DNA of 64,000 bases, taken from AP-15 sp963747735. GTDB lineage: Bacteria; Pseudomonadota; Alphaproteobacteria; ATCC43930; CGMCC-115725. How positions within the stretch are numbered: the stretch's first letter is position 1; the number at the start of each line of letters is the position of its first letter. The position numbers were made by a program, and so were the translations under genes. Below are positions 17,739 through 26,180 of this stretch, piece by piece. The notes beneath the pieces are model-generated. The model made no database searches, had not been told where the DNA came from, and was given only the letters and a program-made list of their open reading frames with translations. Where the stretch lies: assembly GCA_963747735.1 (NCBI GenBank), contig CAVVGE010000019.1, forward strand, positions 682,001 through 746,000. The letters run 5' to 3'.

Positions 17739-18265
17739 GCCTTGCATCCTTGCGGCTGCGGGTCGCGATCGCCGCCGCCGAGCAGACGACCGCAGGGAGA
17801 TTGGCAGCTCTTGTCGCCGCCTGCGGACACGAGGTCGTCGCGGCTGCCGAAGCGGCCGATGTAACGCTGAGCGACGGCTTCGCCGATCCACCGGGTTCGT
17901 GCCCGACACTCGCTATCGGTGCGGTGGAAGGCGAATTTCAGGGGTTGCTGCCGGCCGATGCATCGCCGGCACAAGTCGATGCCGCGCTGCGCGCGGTCGC
18001 TGCCGGGCTTATCGTTCGCTCGCCGCCTTCGCCGTGCCCAGGCTTTGCCCCATTGCCGGCGGTCTCGGCCCCGCTGACGCCGCGCGAGATCGAGGTGCTG
18101 AAGGCGGTTGCCGAGGGGTTGAGCAACAAGGCTGCCGCCCGCCGTCTCGGCATCTCGCCATACACCGTTAAATTCCACCTCGAGTCGCTGTTCCGTAAGC
18201 TCGGCGCTGCGACCCGCGCCGAAGCCGTCGCCAAGGGCCTGACCCGCCAGATCGTCGAGCTATGA
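17735..18265 (+). CDS. LuxR-family transcriptional regulator with degenerate receiver-like N-terminus
   Basis: 176 residues. Residues 114-171 are a LuxR-type helix-turn-helix: LTPREIEVLKAVAEGLSNKA, then LGISPYTVKFHLESLFRKLG. The N-terminal 95 residues (RLRVAIAAAEQTTAGRLAAL, VTLSDG, ADASPAQVDAALRAVAAG) have the spacing of a response-regulator receiver domain, but the acidic pocket and the T/S and K switch residues are not convincing, so phosphorylation is doubtful. GTG start at 17735 within the upstream stop (GTGA). The 3' end overlaps the convergent SDR gene by 6 bp. No histidine kinase is nearby. Confidence 0.8.
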   Translation: MSLASLRLRVAIAAAEQTTAGRLAALVAACGHEVVAAAEAADVTLSDGFADPPGSCPTLAIGAVEGEFQGLLPADASPAQVDAALRAVAAGLIVRSPPSPCPGFAPLPAVSAPLTPREIEVLKAVAEGLSNKAAARRLGISPYTVKFHLESLFRKLGAATRAEAVAKGLTRQIVEL

Positions 18266-19117
18266 CGGCAGAACCCGGGCTTGGTCCGATTTCGGGTGCA
18301 TTTCGAAGCCGGCGGGGCGGCCGGCGCGCTTGGCGGCTTCGGCCGGCGGCAACGAGGCGTCCCAGAGATTGGCGTCGAAGCGATAGCCGTTGACCTTGTC
18401 GGCCGCGCGCGAGACGACATAGAGCAAAGGCGAAACCATTTCGTCGGGCTCGACGAGGCGCGCCGCGCGGCCCTCACGGCTCATCTCCCGCATTTCTTCG
18501 GCCATGCCGGGCGTGTTGGCGCCGGCGCCAGGGTTGACGATGTTGATCGTGAGCCCGGTCCCCTCGGTCTCCTTGGCCCAGACCTCGGTCGCCATTTCGA
18601 GCGCCGCCTTCGAGGCGCCGTAGGGATGGCTCCCGGCGCGGTTCATCGTATCGAGCTTGGTCGTGACGTTGACGATGCGGCCCCAGCCTTCTTGCACCAT
18701 TCGTGGCGCCACGCGCCGCGCCAGCCGGTCGCCGGCCAGATAGTTGGTGGCGATGACGTTCTCGATAATGTCGTCGCCGACCTCCCAGAATTTCTGGATC
18801 GCCGGCCGGCGATAGCGCGGCGGGTCGATATAGGTAAAGGTCAGGCCGGCATTGTTGACGAGGATGTCGGCCCCGCCGAACCGCGTCTGCGCCGTCGTGA
18901 CGACCCGGTCGCATTCTTCGGCGCGGCGCAGATCGGCGACCAGCGGAGAGAGGCGTTGGGCGAGCGGCGTCCCCGATGTCTCGCGCTCGATCGCGTCGAC
19001 ATCTTCGGCGATATGGCCGACCGCCAGCACCAGATGCCCTTCTCGGGCCAACCCCAGCGCCATCGCACGCCCGAGCCCGCGCAGCCCTCCGGTGACGATC
19101 GCAACCCGCTCATCCAT
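18260..19117 (-). CDS. Short-chain dehydrogenase/reductase (SDR)
   Basis: 285 residues. Rossmann motif VTGGLRGLGRAM (TGxxxGxG), DVDAIE region, NNAG (ILVNNAGLTF), catalytic Ser/Tyr/Lys as VTTKLD...HPYGASKAAL (YxxxK), and the PGAGANTP loop after the active site. The position usually held by catalytic Ser is Thr in NVTTKL, which is tolerated in some SDRs. The start is placed at MDERVAIVTGG (19117), as upstream sequence is not SDR-like. Substrate unknown. Confidence 0.88.
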   Translation of the reverse strand: MDERVAIVTGGLRGLGRAMALGLAREGHLVLAVGHIAEDVDAIERETSGTPLAQRLSPLVADLRRAEECDRVVTTAQTRFGGADILVNNAGLTFTYIDPPRYRRPAIQKFWEVGDDIIENVIATNYLAGDRLARRVAPRMVQEGWGRIVNVTTKLDTMNRAGSHPYGASKAALEMATEVWAKETEGTGLTINIVNPGAGANTPGMAEEMREMSREGRAARLVEPDEMVSPLLYVVSRAADKVNGYRFDANLWDASLPPAEAAKRAGRPAGFEMHPKSDQARVLPS

Positions 19118-19245
19118 CGCAAACCCTTTCGCAAGATCGTCCGAACCGGCGGTACGAGTCGCTTCCCTGAGCCGTCGAGCATAGCATATCGGCGCGGCTC
19201 CAGAGCAGCACGCCGAATGGGCGGAACCGAACCGGGAGGAAGCAC

Positions 19246-20274
19246 ATGCTGACCAAAATCTTGCCGATCGCGGCGCTGGCGCTGGCGCTGGTGTCAACCG
19301 GGGCCTCGGCGCAAGGGCGCTGGGCCGAGGCCAAGCCGATCCCGCAAGGGGCGAACGAGGTGATCGGCGCCGCCGTCGACGGGAAGCTCTATCTCTATGG
19401 CGGCCAGACTTCCAAGGGCCCGCTCGGCATCTTCTGGGTCTACGACCCGAAAGCCGACGGCTGGACCCAGCTGAAAGCCAATCCGGTCGCGGTCCACCAC
19501 GCCGCCGCCGCCGCGGTCGGCGACAAGTTTTATGTGTTCGGCGGGTTCCGCCAGCCGGACACCGGCAAGAACGGCTGGTATCCGGAAAACAAGGCCTGGG
19601 TCTACGACACCAAGGCGCAGACCTGGTCGGCCCTGCCGCCGATGCCGACGCCGCGGGGGGCGCTCGCCGCCACCGCCGCCGGCGACAAGATCTATGTCGT
19701 CGGCGGGGCGAAAATCCCGGCGGGCACGAGCCTCCCCGATGGCCTCAGCCCCGGCGGCCCGGTCGAGATGCTCGGCACGCTCGAAGTCTTCGACACGGCC
19801 AAGAACAGCTGGGCGACGCTGAAGCCGATGAGCTTGCCGCGCAACCACCACGGGGTCGCCTATCTCGACGGCAAGCTCTACGTGATGGGCGGCCGCGTCG
19901 GCTCGTCCTTCTCGGGCGGCTGGTCGGTCAACGTCACCACGACCGAAATCTACGACATCGCCTCCGATACATGGTCCACCGACACGCCGATGCCGACGGC
20001 GCGCAGCGGGGTCGGCGTCGCCGCGCTCGACGGCAAGGTCCACGTGCTCGGCGGCGAAGCCTGGCTCGACGATTTCGGCGGCGTCTTCCGCAGCAACGAG
20101 GCTTACGACCCGAAAACGAACAGCTGGCTCAAGGAGGCGCGGATGCTGACGCCGCGGCACGGTTTTGCCGTCGCCGTGATCGACGGCAAGCTCTACGCGG
20201 TTTCGGGGGTCAACGATGCCGGCGGCGCCGGGCCATTGTCGGTCGTCGATGTGAACGAAGTCTATACGCCGTGA
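19246..20274 (+). CDS. Exported Kelch-repeat beta-propeller protein
   Basis: 342 residues with a Sec leader (MLTKILPIAALALALVSTGA, cleavage near SAQ). About six Kelch blades follow, each with the glycine pair and spaced Tyr/Trp: KLYLYGGQTSKG, KFYVFGGFRQPD, KIYVVGGAKIPA, KLYVMGGRVGSS, KVHVLGGEAWLD, KLYAVSGVND. Blade turns carry W and PMP(T) motifs. Propellers of this kind act in binding; some resemble N-acetylneuraminate epimerases. It is the first of three overlapping genes: its TGA shares a base with the ATG of the esterase gene. Confidence 0.88.
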   Translation: MLTKILPIAALALALVSTGASAQGRWAEAKPIPQGANEVIGAAVDGKLYLYGGQTSKGPLGIFWVYDPKADGWTQLKANPVAVHHAAAAAVGDKFYVFGGFRQPDTGKNGWYPENKAWVYDTKAQTWSALPPMPTPRGALAATAAGDKIYVVGGAKIPAGTSLPDGLSPGGPVEMLGTLEVFDTAKNSWATLKPMSLPRNHHGVAYLDGKLYVMGGRVGSSFSGGWSVNVTTTEIYDIASDTWSTDTPMPTARSGVGVAALDGKVHVLGGEAWLDDFGGVFRSNEAYDPKTNSWLKEARMLTPRHGFAVAVIDGKLYAVSGVNDAGGAGPLSVVDVNEVYTP

Positions 20275-20930
20275 TGCGTCCCCGGGGACTGGCGCTTGCC
20301 GCCATGACCCTGGCCGCGGCGCTCTCCGGCCCCGCCGCCGCCGCAGCTCCCGCCGCCGCGCATGTTCCGATCGTGCTCGATTTCGGCGACAGCCTGACCG
20401 CGGGCTATGGATTGCCGACGCGCGAGGCGTTTCCGGCGCGGCTCGAAGCCTGGCTGCGCGCCAGGGGGGTGGCGGCGCGCATCATCAATGCCGGGGTCTC
20501 GGGCGACACCACCGCGGACGGCCTCGCGCGGCTCGACTGGGCGCTCGCCGACAAGCCCGATCTGGTGATCCTGGCGCTCGGCGCCAACGACGCGCTGCGC
20601 GGCATCGACCCGAAAACAGTGCGCGACAATCTCGACAAGATGATCCGAAAGGTCGAGGCTGGCGGCGCCAAGCTCCTGCTTGTCGGGATGCTGGCGCCGC
20701 CCAATTGGGGGGAGGAGTACGACCATGCCTTCGACCATATCTTCCCTGAATTGGCGCGGGCCCACGATGTCCCGCTCTACCCGTTTCTGCTCGAGGGGGT
20801 TGCGATGAAGCCCGAGCTCAACCAGCCGGACGGGCTGCATCCGAACGAGCGCGGCGTCGCCGTGCTGGTCGAGCGGATCGGTCCGATTGTCGAAAGCCTG
20901 CTCCCCCGGCCGGCGCGAGGTGCGTCGTGA
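20274..20930 (+). CDS. Periplasmic GDSL/SGNH arylesterase (TesA-like)
   Basis: 218 residues with a leader of about 28 residues (MRPRGLALAAMTLAAALSGP). SGNH hydrolase blocks are all present: block I VLDFGDSLTAGYGLP (catalytic Ser), block II NAGVSGDTTADGL (Gly), block III LALGANDALRG (Asn), block V DGLHPNERG (Asp/His). This matches TesA, a lysophospholipase/thioesterase/arylesterase. ATG 20274 overlaps the Kelch stop; the stop overlaps the next start (GTGA), so the three genes are translationally coupled. Confidence 0.92.
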   Translation: MRPRGLALAAMTLAAALSGPAAAAAPAAAHVPIVLDFGDSLTAGYGLPTREAFPARLEAWLRARGVAARIINAGVSGDTTADGLARLDWALADKPDLVILALGANDALRGIDPKTVRDNLDKMIRKVEAGGAKLLLVGMLAPPNWGEEYDHAFDHIFPELARAHDVPLYPFLLEGVAMKPELNQPDGLHPNERGVAVLVERIGPIVESLLPRPARGAS

Positions 20931-22054
20931 GCGCGCGTTTTGCCGCCGCAGCGGCGAGCGGCGACATTACGGGTCTCGCTTCGCGCTGCCTCGCCCAGCT
21001 GCCGAAGATTGATGGTGCCAACCTCGGCGTCCTTTACGTCAGCGAGCCGGCAGCTTCCGCCTTGCCCGGCCTGGTCGAGGCGCTGGGGACCGGGACCGGC
21101 ATCCAGAGCTGGGTCGGCGGTGTCGGTCTCGGCGTGTGCTCGGCCGGAGCCGAGATTTTCGAGGAGCCGGCGGCGGTGGCGATGGTCGCTGCCTTGCCGG
21201 AGGAGGATTTTCGGGTCTTTGCCGCGACCGACGATCCGGGCTCCGACTTGCCGCGCCGCCATGCCGGATGGATCGAAGCGGCGCAGCCGTCGCTGGCATT
21301 GGTCCATGCCGACCCCCGCTGCCCCGATCTGATGCGGGCCACGATCGATGCCGGGGCGGCGAGCGGCGCTTTTCTCGTCGGCGGGTTGGTCTCGCACCGC
21401 TGCGAGGCGCCGCTATTGGCGCGCACTGCCGGCAAGGGCGGGCTCGGCGGCAAGGGCGTGGCGGGGCTGATGCTGGCGCCGCGTGTCGCGGTCGCCACCG
21501 CCTTGACCCAGGGCTGCATGCCGATCGGCCCGGTGCGGCGCATCGACGAGGCGCGCGACAATGTGGTCATGGTCATCGACGGGCGCCCGGCCCTCGATCT
21601 CTTTCGCGAAGATATCGGGCCGGCATTGGCGCAGGATCTGCGCCGGGCGGGCGGCGTCATTTTCGCCGGATTGCCGGTCGCGGGCTCCGATACCGGCGAT
21701 TATCTGGTGCGCAATCTTCTGGCGATCGATCCCGGCCGCGGCTGGGTGGTGATCGGCGCCGAGATCGCCGCCGGCGACCCGATCCTGTTTTGCCGCCGCG
21801 ACCCGGAGAGCGCCCGCCGTGACATGGTGCGGATGGTGAACCAGCTCGCCGGCCGGCTCAACGGCCCGCCAAAAGCCGGGGTCTATGTCAGCTGTGTCGC
21901 GCGGGGGGCCGCCCTTTTCGGCGAGCCGGGGGCCGAGACCGCGCTGATCCACGAGACGCTCGGCGACTTTCCGCTCATTGGCTTTTTTGCCAATGGCGAG
22001 ATTTCGCGCGACCGGCTCTACGGCCACACCGGCGTCCTGACCCTGTTTACGTAG
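20927..22054 (+). CDS. FIST-domain (FIST_N + FIST_C) protein
   Basis: 375 residues. The N-terminal half fits FIST_N (NLGVLYVSE, GGVGLGVCSAGAEIFEEPA, AAGSGAFLVGGL-like segment), the C-terminal half FIST_C (VYVSCVARGAALFGEPGAET, FPLIGFFANGEISRDRLYGH, ending TGVLTLFT). FIST domains are proposed small-ligand sensors, often for amino acids; here the protein is stand-alone with no output domain. GTG 20927 lies inside the esterase stop. Function in this operon is unknown. Confidence 0.85.
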   Translation: MSARFAAAAASGDITGLASRCLAQLPKIDGANLGVLYVSEPAASALPGLVEALGTGTGIQSWVGGVGLGVCSAGAEIFEEPAAVAMVAALPEEDFRVFAATDDPGSDLPRRHAGWIEAAQPSLALVHADPRCPDLMRATIDAGAASGAFLVGGLVSHRCEAPLLARTAGKGGLGGKGVAGLMLAPRVAVATALTQGCMPIGPVRRIDEARDNVVMVIDGRPALDLFREDIGPALAQDLRRAGGVIFAGLPVAGSDTGDYLVRNLLAIDPGRGWVVIGAEIAAGDPILFCRRDPESARRDMVRMVNQLAGRLNGPPKAGVYVSCVARGAALFGEPGAETALIHETLGDFPLIGFFANGEISRDRLYGHTGVLTLFT

Positions 22055-22360
22055 AGCACCATACCCGGCGCGAGCGGCGCCTGGCCGATGGCTTTCGCGG
22101 CCCCGCCGCGCACGGCGGCGCAGGATGCGGCTTTCGCGCGGGCGCTTGGCTTGCAACGTCCGACCCTCTCGGAACCCGAGAGCAAAGAGCTGTTGGCAGC
22201 CTGGGAGTGGCGAGTGCGCGCGAGCACCAACGTTGCTGCCCAGTCGTCCGTTGGGTGAGGTTTTTGATCGCATGCGATCGGAAAAACCAGGCGCGTAATG
22301 TAAGAATAATGGAAGGATAGAACGCCGCGGTCGGTGGATCGCCGTTCGGGAGAGCCGTCT
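22055..22360. other. Intergenic region upstream of the repeat protein
   Basis: About 300 bp with no supported gene. The part from 22250 is relatively AT-rich and probably contains the promoter of the repeat protein; no confident -35/-10 pair is claimed. Confidence 0.4.
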
Positions 22361-24796
22361 ATGCGCATCATCACGGGCACGATCACCAATGGTGTCACGC
22401 TGGCTGCGGGCGACAGCCCGGTGCTGATCGGCGGTGTCGTCACGAATGACGGCACCCCGAAGCCCAGCGCCGTTTACGGCGGCGCGGGCATTGACGCCGA
22501 TATCCGCAATGCCGGCACGGTCGGCGACACCGGCGGGACCTTCTATGGCATCTTGCTGACTGGGTCCGGCACGATCACCAATGGCTCGCCCACCGCGCCG
22601 CTCGCCGCGATCGAAGGCGGCAGCTATGGCCTGAAGCTGGTTGGCACCTCGACCGTCACGAATTACGGGAGCATTGTCGGCGGCTTCGCCGGCGCGCGTT
22701 TGCTAGCCGACGGCAGGATCACCAATGGTTCGGCCGCCGATACGACGGCGCTGATCGGCGGCGGCGCTGGCGAGGGGCTATCCTTTGGCGAGTTCAGCAG
22801 CACGGGCCTCGGCACCGTGGTCAATTTCGGCACGATCAGGTCGCCGAGTTTCGTCGGCGCCGATCTGGGCGGCGCCGGCGGCCGGATCACCAACGGATCG
22901 AGCTCGGATACCGCCGCGCTGATCGCCGGCTATGGCGATGGCATCAGGGTGATAAGCGGAGCCGGGACGGTGAGCAATTTCGGCACGGTCACGGCCACGG
23001 CCGCGCGTGGCATCGGGATCCTCGGCGCTTACGCCAACCCGCTTCGCGTCACCAACGGCTCCAGCACCTCAACCAAGGCGTTGATTTCCGGCACCTACGG
23101 GATTAACGGCTCTGCCGCCAGCGTGGTCACCAATTTTGCCACGATCACCGGCATCGGCACCGGCGGCGAGGCGCTTCGCCTGCGCGGCGGAACGATCGTC
23201 AATGGCGCCGCCACCTCGACGGCGGCACTGCTCCAGGGCGGTTTTGTCGGCGTCTACCTCTCCGGCGCTGGAGAGGTCACCAATTTCGGGCAGATCGAAG
23301 GCGGCGGCGTGGGCATCCTGCTGACCGCCGGCGGCGCGGTCGTCAACGGCAGCAGCTCCGACAAAACCGCGCTGATCGGGAACGGCATCGACGGCGTCGA
23401 CGTGTCCGGAGCGGGCGCGGCGACGATCACCAACTACGGCACGATCGAGGGCGCCGCTTCGTCCATCTTGTTCGGCGACGGCGCCGACGAGCTGATCGTC
23501 GAACCCGGCGCCAGGTTCATCGGCACGGTGGATGGCGGTGCCGGGACCGACACGGCGACGTTTGTCGGCGGCGGCACGCTCGCCATCAGCAACTTCTCCG
23601 GCTTCGAGAATATTGCGTTATCTGCGGCCAGCGCCGACACGCTGAGGCTGACCGACGCCAATTTTGCCGGCGTGACCGGTTCGACGATTACCGTCGTTGG
23701 CGGCGGCAGCGGCGACACCATCAACGCCGCCGCGCTCACCGGGTCGAACGTGGTCCACCTGATCGGCGGCGCCGGCAACGACACGTTAGACTTCTCTGCC
23801 GCCAGCTTGTTGGCGAGCGACACGGTCGCGGGCGGCGGCGGCACCGACCGCCTCGTCATGACGACGGCGGGCACGATCAACGCGGGCGGCGTCAGCGGGG
23901 TCGAGACCTTCACCCTCGCGAGTGGCGGTGCGAACGCGCTGACCCTGACGGACGCGAACTTTGCCGGCGTAACGGGCAGTCGGATCACCGTCAAGGGCGG
24001 CAGCAGCGGCAACACCATCAACGCCGATGCCGTCACGGGCTCGAACGAGATCGTCTTGATCGGTGGCGCCGGCAAGGACGTATTCACCGGCAGCCACGGC
24101 CACGACGACGTCTTCGAGTTCTCGGCCGCCAATTTGGCGTCAACCGACACGGTCGCGGCCGGCTCGGGCACCGACGAGCTGCTGATGACGACGGCCGGCA
24201 CGATCAATTTGGGCGGCGTCAGCGGGGTCGAGACCTATCAGCTTGCCAATGGCGGCGCCAACAAGCTGACCCTGGCGAACGCGAATTTCAGCCACGTCAA
24301 CGCCTTCAAGATCACCGTCGACGGTGGCAGCGGCGGCAACATCCTCAATGCCGCCGCCGTTACCGGGACAAACGCGGTCGTCCTCGTCGGTGGCGCCGGC
24401 GCGGATGTGTTGACCGCCGCCCGGCACGCGACGATGACCGGCGGCGCTGGCGCCGATATCTTCGCGCTGACGACCCCGGGCACCCTCGCCGCGCCGGACA
24501 CCAATACGATCAAGGTCTTCACCCCCAGCACCGACAAGATCACGTTCAGCGACGCCGGGTTCAGCCTCGGGCTTTCGGGGGCAAGCTCGACACCGACAGC
24601 GCTGCCATCGAACCTGTTCACCTCGAATACGACGGGGAACGCCAGCTCCGGCACACAGCGGTTCATCTACAACACCACCAGCGGCAATCTCTTCTATGAC
24701 GCGGATGGCAGTGGCGCCGGCAGCTCCCCGCAACTCAGCGCAACGCTGACCGGCCATCCCACCCTCACCGCCAGCGATCTGTTCTTCGTCTCGTGA
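22361..24796 (+). CDS. Large repeat-built secreted protein with RTX-like C-terminal secretion domain
   Basis: 811 residues, Gly/Thr/Asn-rich. Residues about 1-370 hold some six imperfect repeats of roughly 50-60 residues (ITNGSxxDTxALIxG ... G-VTNFGTI), predicted beta-solenoid. Residues about 410-720 hold three repeats of roughly 100 residues (LTLTDANFAGVTGS ... GGAGNDTLDFSAA ... TAGTINAGGVSGVETF), with RTX-like GGAGND turns. The last 80 residues (RFIYNTTSGNLFYDADGSG ... LTASDLFFVS) match the C-terminus of type I-secreted RTX proteins. There is no N-terminal leader, as expected for type I secretion. No ABC exporter, membrane-fusion protein or TolC gene is in the window. ATG 22361 has GGGAGA upstream. 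Confidence 0.8.
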   Translation: MRIITGTITNGVTLAAGDSPVLIGGVVTNDGTPKPSAVYGGAGIDADIRNAGTVGDTGGTFYGILLTGSGTITNGSPTAPLAAIEGGSYGLKLVGTSTVTNYGSIVGGFAGARLLADGRITNGSAADTTALIGGGAGEGLSFGEFSSTGLGTVVNFGTIRSPSFVGADLGGAGGRITNGSSSDTAALIAGYGDGIRVISGAGTVSNFGTVTATAARGIGILGAYANPLRVTNGSSTSTKALISGTYGINGSAASVVTNFATITGIGTGGEALRLRGGTIVNGAATSTAALLQGGFVGVYLSGAGEVTNFGQIEGGGVGILLTAGGAVVNGSSSDKTALIGNGIDGVDVSGAGAATITNYGTIEGAASSILFGDGADELIVEPGARFIGTVDGGAGTDTATFVGGGTLAISNFSGFENIALSAASADTLRLTDANFAGVTGSTITVVGGGSGDTINAAALTGSNVVHLIGGAGNDTLDFSAASLLASDTVAGGGGTDRLVMTTAGTINAGGVSGVETFTLASGGANALTLTDANFAGVTGSRITVKGGSSGNTINADAVTGSNEIVLIGGAGKDVFTGSHGHDDVFEFSAANLASTDTVAAGSGTDELLMTTAGTINLGGVSGVETYQLANGGANKLTLANANFSHVNAFKITVDGGSGGNILNAAAVTGTNAVVLVGGAGADVLTAARHATMTGGAGADIFALTTPGTLAAPDTNTIKVFTPSTDKITFSDAGFSLGLSGASSTPTALPSNLFTSNTTGNASSGTQRFIYNTTSGNLFYDADGSGAGSSPQLSATLTGHPTLTASDLFFVS

Positions 24797-25026
24797 GGCT
24801 GGTTTTTAGATCCTCAGCAACCCCATTTGCGCTGCGGCAACCCAAATGAGATTGCTTCCTTCCGAAGGTGTTTGAAATTTGCACGGCGCCGACAATCACT
24901 CCGTACCGATTGCCGATCGTCGGCGACAACACGAGGAATTACGGTGATGGGGTGGACGGCGCCCCGAACGGCATCGAGCGTGCCAAGATGGTCATTGTCA
25001 TCAACCCATCTGAAGGGAAGCCGTCC

Positions 25027-25104
25027 ATGGGCAAGTCTATCCGGAATCTCGCCGCTGTCACGCGGGTCGGGCTCGATCTGGCGAAGAAGGTCTTTCAAAG
25101 ATGC
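25027..25104 (+). pseudogene. IS110-family transposase fragment (N-terminus)
   Basis: ATG 25027 opens MGKSIRNLAAVTRVGLDLAK, then KVFQ, the start of the DEDD (RuvC-like) catalytic domain of IS110-family transposases, where the first Asp sits in G(L/I)DLAK. Similarity stops after VFQ; the frame runs on with unrelated residues to a TGA at 25144-25146. The remaining 300-plus residues of a transposase are missing. Confidence 0.7.
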
Positions 25105-25186
25105 TATGGGGCGAGCGGCGAGGGAATGGCACCATCGTCGCGGTGACAACCGACGGAGTGCCCCATGCCAGAGCTGGCCCGGGGAA

Positions 25187-25581
25187 TCTGGACAGTAGGA
25201 TAAGTGGAATTTCTGCCTGAGGGCGGCGATCCTCGCCGTGGATCAGGAGAGAGCATGACGAAACGGGCACGCCGGAACCACACACCGGCATTCAAAGCCT
25301 GCCCCGGCGGAGGCCGGGGGCGAAGGTGGCGTTAGCGGCGATCGATCGGCCGCTATCTCGACTTCTATAACCGCAAGCGCCCGCATTCGAGCCTTGACGC
25401 TCGGACGCCGGATCAAGCCTACTTCGACCATCTGCCGCAGGTCGCGGCCGCATGATATCGCCACCGTTTTCTGGGCGACACTCCGGTCGGGCTACGCCCT
25501 CCCTGCGTGCCTCCCAGAAAACCGCGCACGACAAGAGCAACCGGCAGAAGCTCACTTATCCAGAGCTGAAATCTGTCCAGA
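25187..25581. mobile_element. Internally deleted IS3-family element
   Basis: About 395 bp. The ends are inverted repeats: left TCTGGACAGTAGGATAAGTG..TTCTGCC (25187-25217), right GGCAGAAGCTCACTTATCC...CTGTCCAGA (25543-25581). ATG 25255 starts an OrfA (MTKRARRNHTPAFKA) interrupted by a 22-base GC-rich palindromic insertion, then KVALAAI, then a jump to the last 34 codons of OrfB: RYLDFYNRKRPHSSLDARTP, ending at TGA 25453-25455. Thus both gene ends remain while the catalytic core is deleted; it could be mobilised only in trans. Confidence 0.75.
25336..25455 (+). pseudogene. IS3-family transposase OrfB fragment (C-terminus)
   Basis: Frame open from 25336 to TGA 25453-25455. FYNRKRPHSSLDARTPDQAY is the well-known C-terminal signature of IS3-family OrfB (after the last catalytic Glu). 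It lacks the integrase core and the DDE residues, so it is inactive. Confidence 0.8.
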
Positions 25582-25785
25582 CGAAGCCGACCACCCCAGT
25601 TTGCATGTTCTCAAATATGCTGAACTGAGGGTTGCGCCGATTTCGCCGACTGACTCCGATCGTTGCCCCGATGGCTTATCATTCCAACGGCATCTCGGCG
25701 CTGCAACTGCAACGCCCGCTCGCTTTGGGCTCGTAACTCGACCGGGGAGCGCGGAAAATCGAGCATGGCGGCCTCGCGAAGCGAT
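25582..25785. other. Intergenic scar region
   Basis: About 200 bp between the IS3 relic and the orphan fragment. No gene, repeat or terminator is recognised. Mixed composition suggests recombined DNA. Confidence 0.4.
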
Positions 25786-26090
25786 GATGTTCGCTTTGTG
25801 TTCTATCACGGCTGGAGCCGCCACGCCACTACAAACCGGCCCCCCGGACGCAGGGGGATAAGCCTTGGGACGCGATCGGCAGCGAGTTCGGCGGCCGGCA
25901 CGAGCTCTACGAGGTCAACTGGTCGGGCAGCCACGAGGAGATCCGCCGCTTCGCCCTTCTGGGTGCGGTCGCCTCGGGCCAGTACGAGCGCTGGAAGAGT
26001 TTTGCCGACAGCTGCATGGCCGAGCACGACCTCGACGGCTGGACCGTCCCCGACCTCGTCAATCCCGACGATGTGAGCGTGCTGGGCTAG
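25786..26090 (+). pseudogene. Orphan 3' fragment of an unrecognised gene
   Basis: A frame that begins after TGA 25785-25787 and runs to TAG 26088-26090 without a usable start until near its end. Its last 75 codons look like real protein with host-like codon use: KPWDAIGSEFGGRHELYEVN, IRRFALLGAVASGQYERWKS, WTVPDLVNPDDVSVLG. I do not recognise the family. Its position beside IS fragments suggests a gene whose 5' part was lost. Confidence 0.4.
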
Positions 26091-26180
26091 CCCATCAGGT
26101 CTTGTAATTGCCGGCCCTGCGCGACAGTTTGCCCTGCGCGAAAGTTCACTGCGTCGGACCGGCCACCGGGTGGAAATCGA

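Noticed and set aside
15627..17909. A 760-codon open frame on the minus strand
   Set aside because: Antisense to the DppC permease and HtrA-like genes, both of which have family motifs; low-complexity Arg/Pro composition.
25663..26076. A 137-codon plus-strand open frame as a gene
   Set aside because: The stronger coding signal over 25860-26090 is in a different frame (ending at 26090); this one is Arg/Ser/Thr-rich there.
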